Of a stretch of 20,726 nt of DNA, positions 14,645-20,726 are shown one piece after another. The notes beneath the pieces are model-generated. The model did not search any database, was not told where the DNA came from, and saw only the letters and a program-made list of their open reading frames with translations. Numbering within the stretch: position 1 is the first letter of the stretch; each line of letters opens with the position of its first letter. The translations under genes were made by a program, and so were the position numbers. This DNA comes from Deltaproteobacteria bacterium (GTDB lineage: Bacteria > Myxococcota_A > JAADFL01): NCBI GenBank assembly GCA_013152945.1, contig JAADFL010000122.1, positions 1 to 20,726 on the forward strand, written 5' to 3'.

Positions 14645-14720
14645 AGCAGTGGATCCGACAAGATCAGTTTAAAAAGCTTTGATTGCTTCCATCCTGTGTT
14701 CCATGTGATATGTTTTCCAT

Positions 14721-16145
14721 ATGAAAAGATTGGGATTGAAATCCTTCCTGAGCCAAATAGCGGATTTTGTCAGGGGTGCCCTTAAAAAGGATCTTACCCA
14801 GTTGACCGGGCTCGACCAGGTGGTGGTTTATCCGGTCAGGTTTTTTCTATATGTGGGACGGGAGCTGCATAGGGACAATTGCTTCCAGCAGGCGTCCGGT
14901 CTGGCATTCAAGACCGTAATATCCCTGGTTCCGTTACTTGCAGTGGCCTTCAGTCTTCTTAAGGTCTTCGGCGCATTCAAGGATGCGGGATCAAAGATTA
15001 TCAGCCTGATGCTGGCGCTGGATGTATTTCCCGTAACCGCCGAGAAGGTTGCCGAGTACTTGACCGGCCTGACCTCACAAGTCTCTGCCGGTGCTCTCGG
15101 CGTGGTTGGTATGAGCACACTGATTATCGTTGGAATACTGCTATTCGACAACATCGAAAGAATTTTTAATGATATTTTCAAAGTGGAGAGAAGACGATCT
15201 CCTGTGTCCAGATTCCTGACATTCTACGCAATAATAACACTCGGACCTCTCGCGCTTGCGGGTTCACTTTATTTTACGGCGGGAGTGGGACGCCAACTGG
15301 GCGGCGGTACGTTCGTTCACTTTTTTCACAAAGTTTTCATGCCTTATCTGCTGCCTTTCATGATTTCATGGATCTCTCTCGCCTTTACCTACTGGTTTTT
15401 ACCCAACACTCGCGTGAGTGCAAAGGCGGTGGCGGCAGGCGGAGCCATTGCAGCCTTTTTATTCGAGATAGCCAAGTTCCTTTTCAAGTTGTATATAACC
15501 GGTTTCGCCTTTTCCAGTTGGGGCAAAATCTATGGCGCTCTGGCATTGTTCCCGATTTTCCTTGTGTGGGTATATATCGCCTGGATTATATCCCTTTTCG
15601 GAGCCGAGGTGGCGTACACCCTGCAAAACATGCATGTCTTGATGGAAGCCGACCAGGAAAGAAGGAAGAGGCTTTCCGAACGGGTTGACGAGATCTTTGC
15701 AGCCCGTTTATTCCTTGAAATCGCCTACAAGTTCAGGAGCAGGGGCGGACCGGTATTGGTATCGGATCTTGCATTGACATTTCGGATAACAGGAGGCCTT
15801 GTCGAAAAGGTTTGCCGGAGATTCATCGACGCAGGCCTGCTGATTCGGGTGTCAGGGGACAGGGATGAACCGGCATACATCCTGTCCAAGCCTCCGGACC
15901 TCATAGGATTGAAAAACCTGTTTTCTGCATTCAGGGTTGGATACCTCGACATCGAAGCAGAACTACACGGGAATGATGTTCAGTCCAATTTCTCAAAATT
16001 GAAAAGGAGGATGGATCAAGCCCTGGAAAACATAGTCTACAATGTCACAGTTCAGGACATACTGGATGACGCCATGAACGGTGAAGAGAGTCATCATGCA
16101 ATGGAAAACCACCATGATGGGGATGCAGGAGAGGAGGATGCTTGA
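14721..16145 (+). CDS. YihY/BrkB-family inner-membrane protein with C-terminal winged-helix-like region
   Basis: A 474-residue membrane protein of the YihY (formerly misnamed ribonuclease BN) family. The family block FQQASGLAFKTVISLVPLLAVAFSLL (55-80) and about six transmembrane segments fill residues 38-300, including GALGVVGMSTLIIVGILLF (124-142), FLTFYAIITLGPLALAGSLYF (165-185) and YGALALFPIFLVWVYIAWIISLFGAEV (271-297). Residues 315-400 (RVDEIFAARLFLEIAYKF, then a helix-turn-helix-like VSDLALTFRITGGLVEKVCRRFIDAGLL with a beta-like tail) look like a winged helix, as in long YihY proteins. The last 50 residues are acidic and His-rich. Function of the family is unclear. The start ATG 14721 has no good ribosome-binding site, so the exact start is less sure. 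It may be co-transcribed with pfp. Confidence 0.88.
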   Translation: MKRLGLKSFLSQIADFVRGALKKDLTQLTGLDQVVVYPVRFFLYVGRELHRDNCFQQASGLAFKTVISLVPLLAVAFSLLKVFGAFKDAGSKIISLMLALDVFPVTAEKVAEYLTGLTSQVSAGALGVVGMSTLIIVGILLFDNIERIFNDIFKVERRRSPVSRFLTFYAIITLGPLALAGSLYFTAGVGRQLGGGTFVHFFHKVFMPYLLPFMISWISLAFTYWFLPNTRVSAKAVAAGGAIAAFLFEIAKFLFKLYITGFAFSSWGKIYGALALFPIFLVWVYIAWIISLFGAEVAYTLQNMHVLMEADQERRKRLSERVDEIFAARLFLEIAYKFRSRGGPVLVSDLALTFRITGGLVEKVCRRFIDAGLLIRVSGDRDEPAYILSKPPDLIGLKNLFSAFRVGYLDIEAELHGNDVQSNFSKLKRRMDQALENIVYNVTVQDILDDAMNGEESHHAMENHHDGDAGEEDA

Positions 16146-16348
16146 CATTGTTTGCCCATGTGCATGGCGAATGTGGACCTAAAACCATTAAACTATAACG
16201 GGCAAGCGATCGGAGCGACAGGCAAAGGCTCCATGATTCATGTCCGGCTTTTTACAAAGCTAACGCATTTGATCGCTAACATTATTTCTTTCAGGCCAAT
16301 AAGATAGCCGGAAAGAGAAATGGATATTATGAACCTGGACAACCCCTT
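16146..16348. other. Non-coding gap between convergent genes, with several complementary segments
   Basis: No gene is seen here. Complementary stretches are AGCGATC (16205-16211) with GATCGCT (16271-16277), GGAGC (16212-16216) with GCTCC (16228-16232), and GCTTT (16247-16251) with AAAGC (16256-16260), which together could form a closed three-way-like fold. TCCGGCT (16243-16249) can alternatively pair with AGCCGGA (16306-16312). There is no obvious U-tract terminator. It may be a structured 3' end shared by both transcripts. Confidence 0.35.
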
Positions 16349-17248
16349 TTATTCATTTCTTTGAGGCAAGTGCATCTTGAGTATCTTCAGACAATTCTTA
16401 ATCCTCCTGGAAACCAGTTGATCCTTTTCGTGTCTCAGTACGGTCTCGAGTGGTTCTATCGCCTGGGTGTCCCCAATTTTTTCCAGGGTCTCGATTACAG
16501 CCAGCTTCACTGCCGTATCCTTGTCGTTCAGTCCGTCCAGTAGGGCATCTACCGCAAGAGGACCGCCGACAATACCAAGAAGCCTTGCAGACCTGGAACG
16601 CTTGTTGCGATCCGGGTCGCGCTTCAGGGTTAGCACTTGGGTTCCGGCATCAATATAGTCACGAAGCATTACCAGCGAACGCATGGCCGCGTCCCGCACC
16701 TTTTCCGCTTCCAAAGCATTGTCCAGGACAGCCACCAAGGCATTTACCGCCTTTTCATTTCCCACCATGCCAAGTGATTGGGCCGCAGCAAGCCGTACCT
16801 TCCATCTCTTGTCTTTAAGAGCATCAATAAGTGCAGGAACAGTATCCTTGTGATTCAGATGCCCCAAGGCCCTTGCCGCTTCCTTGCGAACCCACGGCTC
16901 TTCATCATGCTTGAGAATGTTTATCAGATCCGGCACTGCAGATGGATCGCCGATGGCGCCCAAGCCGATCGCCGCCTGTCCCCTGACTGCAAAGTGCTCG
17001 TCCCCGAGTGCGATTATCAGAGGTTTGACTCCCATGGGATCTTTGAGTTGTCCCAGTATGTTGGCTGCCTGCAGCCTGACCTTGAAGCTGTCCGATGTCA
17101 GCAATTCCGATGCCAGGAATTCCACTCTTGCCGCTATCTTGTCCTTGCCCAAAGCAGATCTCTTGGAATCAGTCGCCTGTGCCATAGCCTGGCAAGGCAG
17201 TATTATTGAGAAACAGAAGATAAGTAATGTCGTAAAGCTTCCCCTCAT
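16349..17248 (-). CDS. Exported HEAT-repeat protein
   Basis: A 299-residue protein. Residues 1-24 (SFTTLLIFCFSIILPCQAMA) are a signal peptide with an AMA cleavage site, so it is exported, probably to the periplasm. The mature part is about seven HEAT / PBS-lyase-like repeats of 30-33 residues, such as FKVRLQAANILGQLKDPMG and AVRGQAAIGLGAIGDPSAV, with the VR-AA-LG-GD pattern. Such repeats build an alpha-solenoid for protein binding; no catalytic residues are visible. The start ATG 17248 has only a weak ribosome-binding site (GGATGG). A direct repeat (17260-17293) lies in its upstream region. Its neighbour on the other side is hypA, divergently transcribed, with no evident functional link. Confidence 0.85.
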   Translation of the reverse strand: MRGSFTTLLIFCFSIILPCQAMAQATDSKRSALGKDKIAARVEFLASELLTSDSFKVRLQAANILGQLKDPMGVKPLIIALGDEHFAVRGQAAIGLGAIGDPSAVPDLINILKHDEEPWVRKEAARALGHLNHKDTVPALIDALKDKRWKVRLAAAQSLGMVGNEKAVNALVAVLDNALEAEKVRDAAMRSLVMLRDYIDAGTQVLTLKRDPDRNKRSRSARLLGIVGGPLAVDALLDGLNDKDTAVKLAVIETLEKIGDTQAIEPLETVLRHEKDQLVSRRIKNCLKILKMHLPQRNE

Positions 17249-17259
17249 TTGACCATCCG

Positions 17260-17293
17260 CAGATCGATCGTGAACATTGTCTTCAGATCGATC
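17260..17293. repeat. Direct repeat CAGATCGATC, two copies
   Basis: Identical 10-mers at 17260-17269 and 17284-17293, 24 bases start to start, just upstream of the minus-strand HEAT gene. Each contains the palindrome GATCGATC. Two same-face copies about two helical turns apart could be a regulator site; this is inference. Confidence 0.4.
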
Positions 17294-17457
17294 AAAAACG
17301 GCTATCCGCCCGTAACTCCATCTGTTCGGAAATTGATTCTAATAGGCGCTCATAAAGATTTCAAGCAAATTAAGATCCTTTTATATTCATGTTTTGAGCG
17401 GATCCATTTGACGCCGGTTTGCAATGGTTGTTTTTGATTGAATTGTTTCGCCCCGGT

Positions 17458-17486
17458 TTGACCGAAAGCCTGACTGGTGATAGTAA
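17458..17486 (+). promoter_or_regulatory. Candidate hypA promoter
   Basis: -35 TTGACC (17458-17463), a 17-base spacer and -10 TAGTAA (17481-17486). The predicted start near 17493 leaves a leader of about 30 bases before GTG 17523. The rest of the 17294-17457 gap shows nothing clear. Confidence 0.4.
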
Positions 17487-17522
17487 TACTACAGGTATAT
17501 TGGCGAATCAGGGAGATAAAAA

Positions 17523-17900
17523 GTGCACGAACTTTCTCTTGCAAGAAGCATCGTAGATACGGTGGTTTCGAGATTGTCAGGTATGGATTCACATATCACT
17601 GTAAAGAAGATAGCATTACGAGTCGGCCCCCTGGATGCGGTGGTGCCTGATTCGCTCCAGTACTGTTTCGATATGTGTGCGGATGATACTCCTCTGGAAG
17701 GTGCGGAATTGAAGGTAACCGTGGACACAATCGACGGAAGGTGCAGAGATTGCGGCAGCGTGTTCGAGGTGGAGCAACCTGTCTTTCTTTGTCCCAGGTG
17801 CCATGGACCAAATATCGAGTTGGAGCAGCTTCAGGCACCGGTAATTGAAGCCATTGATTTTGATGACTGGCCGGGTGATGCCTCGGATGAGGGGCTTTGA
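17523..17900 (+). CDS. hypA: Hydrogenase nickel incorporation protein HypA
   Basis: A 125-residue nickel metallochaperone that, with HypB, loads Ni into [NiFe]-hydrogenases (or urease). The nickel-binding N-terminus MHELSLARSIV (His2) and the zinc site CRDC (74-77) plus CPRC (90-93) are intact, with normal spacing. GTG 17523 is the start, with GGGAG (17511-17515) 7 bases upstream; a Met-His-Glu N-terminus is required for nickel binding, which fixes it. The C-terminus is unusual: the usual G-E-L-x-I-x-x-I-E ending is replaced by a longer acidic tail (AIDFDDWPGDASDEGL). No hydrogenase or other hyp genes are within the window, so the target enzyme is elsewhere. Confidence 0.93.
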   Translation: MHELSLARSIVDTVVSRLSGMDSHITVKKIALRVGPLDAVVPDSLQYCFDMCADDTPLEGAELKVTVDTIDGRCRDCGSVFEVEQPVFLCPRCHGPNIELEQLQAPVIEAIDFDDWPGDASDEGL

Positions 17901-17964
17901 CTTTCCGGTCCCCGGTCTGCTTTGTACGGAGTAGCCGAGAAATGAGCTAAGAGATAAACCAAAA

Positions 17965-17980
17965 AATATGAGAACATATT
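17965..17980. repeat. Perfect inverted repeat before the Cys-rich gene
   Basis: AATATG (17965-17970) and CATATT (17975-17980) flank a 4-base loop in an A-rich leader, ending 5 bases before the GGGAG ribosome-binding site. It could be an operator or a short leader hairpin. Confidence 0.35.
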
Positions 17981-17995
17981 GCATGGGAGCCGGTC

Positions 17996-20726
17996 ATGAG
18001 TAATGAAAGCCGCCATCTTCCGCTTTCTCAAATTCCTTACCTGAAAAACCTGGTAATAGTCATGACTGTTTCTCTCCTGGTCATGACCCCGAAAAATTCC
18101 CGGGCCGAACACGAAAATAATGACAAGTGCCCATCCAACGACGAAATAGTGCTCGACGCCGATGGCAATGGATCTACAACAGGTACTGTAGATGAATGGG
18201 ACAGCGCTGACTACTTCAAGATAGTTACCCTGGCAGACGGCAAGATATCTGTAGATCTCAACTGTAAGGGTTGGTCTGATGCGGATCTCGATCTTTACCT
18301 GTACGACTCTGCCTGCAAAGAAAAGAAAAGCTCCTGGGGCGTTAGCTGCGATGAAAACCTGGACTACACGGGCCCGGCCGGCACGTACTACATAAAGGTT
18401 GATTACAACTGGGACCCGGATGGTTCGAATCCTGCACAGGACTACGAACTACTGGTCAACACACCAAGTGTCCCAAAGGATCTGATCTCGGTGATTGCAT
18501 CTCACCCGACCACAGAGCCGCTGCCGACAATGAGCGTGGACCAGGTGTTGCTTAAAACCGAGCTTTCAGTTCAGAACGCAGGAGGAAGCCTTAAGCTCCA
18601 GTCCCTCGCGTTTACCTTCAAGAATACCAATGATGCCGATATTTCAGCAGTGAAATTGTACTGGACCGGTTCAGACACCTTTTCAACCGCCATTTCACTT
18701 GGAAGTGCAACCATAGACGGTTCACACAAAGCTTCATTTTCAGGCCTTTCAAAGGAACTACCGGGGAACGCCTCTTCTTATACGTGGCTCACGGTCGATG
18801 TTGTGGAAGGCGCAGGTGTCGGTGACACTGTCGACGCCATGATTGCAGCTCCTTCCGATGTCGTAGTTGCCACGGACAGCACCTTTAATCTACAGGGTGA
18901 CCCGGACGGCGCACGGTCGATTCTTCGCGGAGACGGGGACGCGTGTTCAGCACATGTGGATTGCCTGTCCCAGCACTGCAGCAATAACATTTGCTGCAAA
19001 AGTGGAAGTTGCTGCCGGCAGCCCTCGGATTGCGGGGATCCCGGATGCGTGGATTCGTGCAGCCTCGATTTCATCTGTGCCTTTAAAACAACCGGCAGCC
19101 ATTGCAGTACCTGTGCTTCATGTGACGGGCTTGGTTATTGCAACCAATTCGCCCAGGACAACACAGACCCGTTCGATGACTGCCCGGAGTGCGACGTCTG
19201 CAACGGTAAAGGCGCATGCAGAACCGTTCCGCCGGGCCAGGATCCTCTTGGTGATTGTAATGGACCGTGCCTTACGGGTAGTTGCAGCGGTGTTCCAGGC
19301 CAGGGATGTGCAGTAGTTACCCAGGGTACGCAGTGCAAGGCGGCAAAGTGCGCTAACGGGGTCCAGGAGCCTGCGGATTTGTGTGACGACAAGGGTGTTT
19401 GCCTGGATTCCGGGACAAAGGACTGCGGACTGTACCAATGTAATGGAGACCAATGCGGTACCACGTGTTCGAATGAGGCCGGTTGTGATCAGGAAGGCTT
19501 TTGTGATGTTTCGGGTCAATGCACAACGGATCTCGATGATGGTCAGGCCTGTGACAACGTGGTTGTTGCAGGAGCAGATCCTGATCATGCATGCAAATCA
19601 GGAATATGCATGACCGACGATTACGACGGCCAAGGTGCTTTCTGTGCGCCGTCGCAAGCAGTATGCGTCCACGATGGACAGATCTACCAACCCCAGGATG
19701 TCTTGTGTTCGAACAATGACTTTGCCAAAACCTGCCAGGGGAATTCCGGGTGGAGCGCAGAGCAGGATTGTAATACCAATGCAGGTCCTTGCGATGCAGG
19801 TGGAGGCCCGGGATCCGGTTACCAGCCGCCGGAAACCTGCCAGTCAGGCCAGGGCGGAGGGTGTAAGTCCAATGGTTGCACGAGTTGCAATCCGTACATG
19901 GCTGCCAAAACCTATGATTCCTGTATAGACAAGTGCACAGGAGACGAGGATTGCTGGCCTGGATATCACTGCGAGGGTGACAAGTGTGCCGCAAACAAAC
20001 CTTATGGAACAAAGTGCGACAATGACTCCGAATGCGCAGGAGATGGCGGTGGCACCGGCCATTGCGTGGACGGTGTATGCTGCAACCTGGCCTGTGATCA
20101 ACCTTGCCATACATGCAACCTGCCTGGAAGCGAGGGAACATGCTCCCAGGTTCCGGCAGGCCAGGATCCACGGGATGATTGCAAGGCCGATGATGCCACG
20201 AGCTGCGGTCAAAACGGTTTTTGCTCTGGAGTAGGATCACATTGTGCAAAATATGGCCAAGAGACCGAGTGTAAACCGCAAAAATGCCAGCAGGGATGGC
20301 TCGAATTCGCATGGACCTGTGACGGTTCTGGAAATTGCAAAGAAAGGGGAGGTCGGGAATGTCCTACCAAGCAATGTGATGGTAATGCCTGTGCAGGTGG
20401 AGACACGGATGTAGACACGGACACGGATGTAGACACGGACACGGATGTAGACACGGACACGGATGTAGACACGGACACGGATGTAGATACGGACACGGAT
20501 GTAGATACGGATACGGATGTAGACACGGATACGGATACGGATACGGATACAGATACGGATACGGATACGGATACAAATACAGATACAGATACTGATACGC
20601 AAACAGGATCGAATTGCAAGCAAGACGGCCAGTTTTGTTATACAAGCAATGACTGCTGCGAGGATTTGTACTGTGAGCCACTGGATCCGATGCTGCCTGA
20701 AGAAGGTGGAACGTGTAAGCCCAAGG
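17996..20726 (+). CDS. Large secreted Cys-rich protein with Asp-Thr repeats (3' end outside window)
   Basis: The frame stays open from ATG 17996 to the window edge, more than 910 codons, with no stop. GGGAG (17985-17989) lies 6 bases upstream. Residues 1-37 are a signal peptide (hydrophobic LVIVMTVSLLVM, probable cleavage after SRA). Residues about 65-155 resemble a bacterial pre-peptidase C-terminal domain (DYFKIVTLADGKISVDL, DADLDLYLYD). Residues about 158-285 resemble the beta-sandwich found before BNR repeats of sialidases (SLAFTFKNTNDADISAVKLYWTG, SYTWLTVDVVEG). Residues 317-802 are Cys-rich, with paired-Cys motifs, HCVDGVCC-type blocks and two VPxGQDPxxDC segments typical of myxobacterial surface proteins. 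Residues 803-868 are an Asp-Thr tract, then more Cys-rich sequence. Probably an adhesin, sensor or protective surface protein; no catalytic domain is seen. Confidence 0.85.
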   Translation, partial: MSNESRHLPLSQIPYLKNLVIVMTVSLLVMTPKNSRAEHENNDKCPSNDEIVLDADGNGSTTGTVDEWDSADYFKIVTLADGKISVDLNCKGWSDADLDLYLYDSACKEKKSSWGVSCDENLDYTGPAGTYYIKVDYNWDPDGSNPAQDYELLVNTPSVPKDLISVIASHPTTEPLPTMSVDQVLLKTELSVQNAGGSLKLQSLAFTFKNTNDADISAVKLYWTGSDTFSTAISLGSATIDGSHKASFSGLSKELPGNASSYTWLTVDVVEGAGVGDTVDAMIAAPSDVVVATDSTFNLQGDPDGARSILRGDGDACSAHVDCLSQHCSNNICCKSGSCCRQPSDCGDPGCVDSCSLDFICAFKTTGSHCSTCASCDGLGYCNQFAQDNTDPFDDCPECDVCNGKGACRTVPPGQDPLGDCNGPCLTGSCSGVPGQGCAVVTQGTQCKAAKCANGVQEPADLCDDKGVCLDSGTKDCGLYQCNGDQCGTTCSNEAGCDQEGFCDVSGQCTTDLDDGQACDNVVVAGADPDHACKSGICMTDDYDGQGAFCAPSQAVCVHDGQIYQPQDVLCSNNDFAKTCQGNSGWSAEQDCNTNAGPCDAGGGPGSGYQPPETCQSGQGGGCKSNGCTSCNPYMAAKTYDSCIDKCTGDEDCWPGYHCEGDKCAANKPYGTKCDNDSECAGDGGGTGHCVDGVCCNLACDQPCHTCNLPGSEGTCSQVPAGQDPRDDCKADDATSCGQNGFCSGVGSHCAKYGQETECKPQKCQQGWLEFAWTCDGSGNCKERGGRECPTKQCDGNACAGGDTDVDTDTDVDTDTDVDTDTDVDTDTDVDTDTDVDTDTDVDTDTDTDTDTDTDTDTDTNTDTDTDTQTGSNCKQDGQFCYTSNDCCEDLYCEPLDPMLPEEGGTCKPK
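20402..20599 (+). repeat. Asp-Thr minisatellite inside the Cys-rich gene
   Basis: 198 bases, 66 codons. After an opening DTDV, six 18-base units encode DTDTDV (starts 20414, 20432, 20450, 20468, 20486, 20504); from 20522 the array decays to 6-base DT units (13 dipeptides, one of them NT). The first four long units are almost identical, while later ones differ at third positions (GAC/GAT, ACG/ACA/ACT), so the left end looks most recently expanded. All units are multiples of three, so copy-number change keeps the frame. Confidence 0.95.

Noticed and set aside
16258-16280. Two GCTAAC motifs resembling the core of integron attC sites
   Set aside because: They are in the same orientation and no matching inverse core (GTTRRRY) was found at a suitable distance; no integrase or cassette genes are present.
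16146-16348. Possible small gene in the gap after the YihY-family gene
   Set aside because: No open frame with a ribosome-binding site and plausible protein composition was found on either strand.
20209-20681. Long minus-strand open frames made of Val-Ser, Ile-Arg or Tyr-Pro repeats
   Set aside because: They are antisense shadows of the Asp-Thr repeat tract in the Cys-rich gene.

Overview
The window looks like chromosomal DNA of an uncultured, probably anaerobic, Gram-negative bacterium of the old Deltaproteobacteria (Myxococcota / Desulfobacterota type). This placement is inferred from a TolC-type outer-membrane protein, a large secreted Cys-rich protein with Asp-Thr repeats and VPxGQDPxxDC motifs of the kind seen in myxobacterial surface proteins, a pyrophosphate-type phosphofructokinase, a GcdA-like glutaconyl-CoA decarboxylase subunit and a hydrogenase maturation factor. 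No rRNA or other strong taxonomic marker is present. Base composition is mixed to moderately GC-rich, apart from the clearly AT-rich transposase gene at the left end.

Layout. 1-911: tandem 21-base hairpin repeats, a remnant of a REP-associated transposase linker and an intact REP-type Y1/HUH transposase whose own linker is made of the same hairpins. 923-4274 (+): a strong promoter, then two tandem thiolases and 3-hydroxybutyryl-CoA dehydrogenase. 4327-8604 (-): a convergent three-gene operon (crotonase-fold enzyme, GcdA-like carboxyltransferase, HMG-CoA-lyase-like protein) with its own promoter at 8626-8654. Together these six genes can plausibly take a glutaconyl- or methylglutaconyl-type CoA ester through crotonyl-CoA, 3-hydroxybutyryl-CoA and acetoacetyl-CoA to acetyl-CoA.

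8664-13104: small housekeeping genes: an Smr-domain protein, a DUF6918-like protein, a TolC-family outer-membrane protein, a short ribosome hibernation factor (Hpf) behind a near-consensus promoter, SecG with an unusually long lysine-rich tail, and tRNA-Leu(GAG). 13115-17900: a long imperfect hairpin, a PPi-type phosphofructokinase with a basic N-terminal extension, a YihY-family membrane protein with a winged-helix-like C-terminus, an exported HEAT-repeat protein and HypA. 17996 to the right edge: the start of a very large secreted protein (more than 910 residues, truncated by the window) with a pre-peptidase-C-like domain, a sialidase-associated beta-sandwich-like domain, a long Cys-rich region and a minisatellite-encoded Asp-Thr tract.

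No CRISPR array, integron, phage module or recognisable defence system was seen. The most unusual features are the hairpin-encoded transposase linker with covarying arms, the HMGL-like/GcdA-like/crotonase operon whose lyase-like member lacks the usual catalytic Cys, the 66-base hairpin between tRNA-Leu and the phosphofructokinase gene, and the Cys-rich / Asp-Thr secreted protein.
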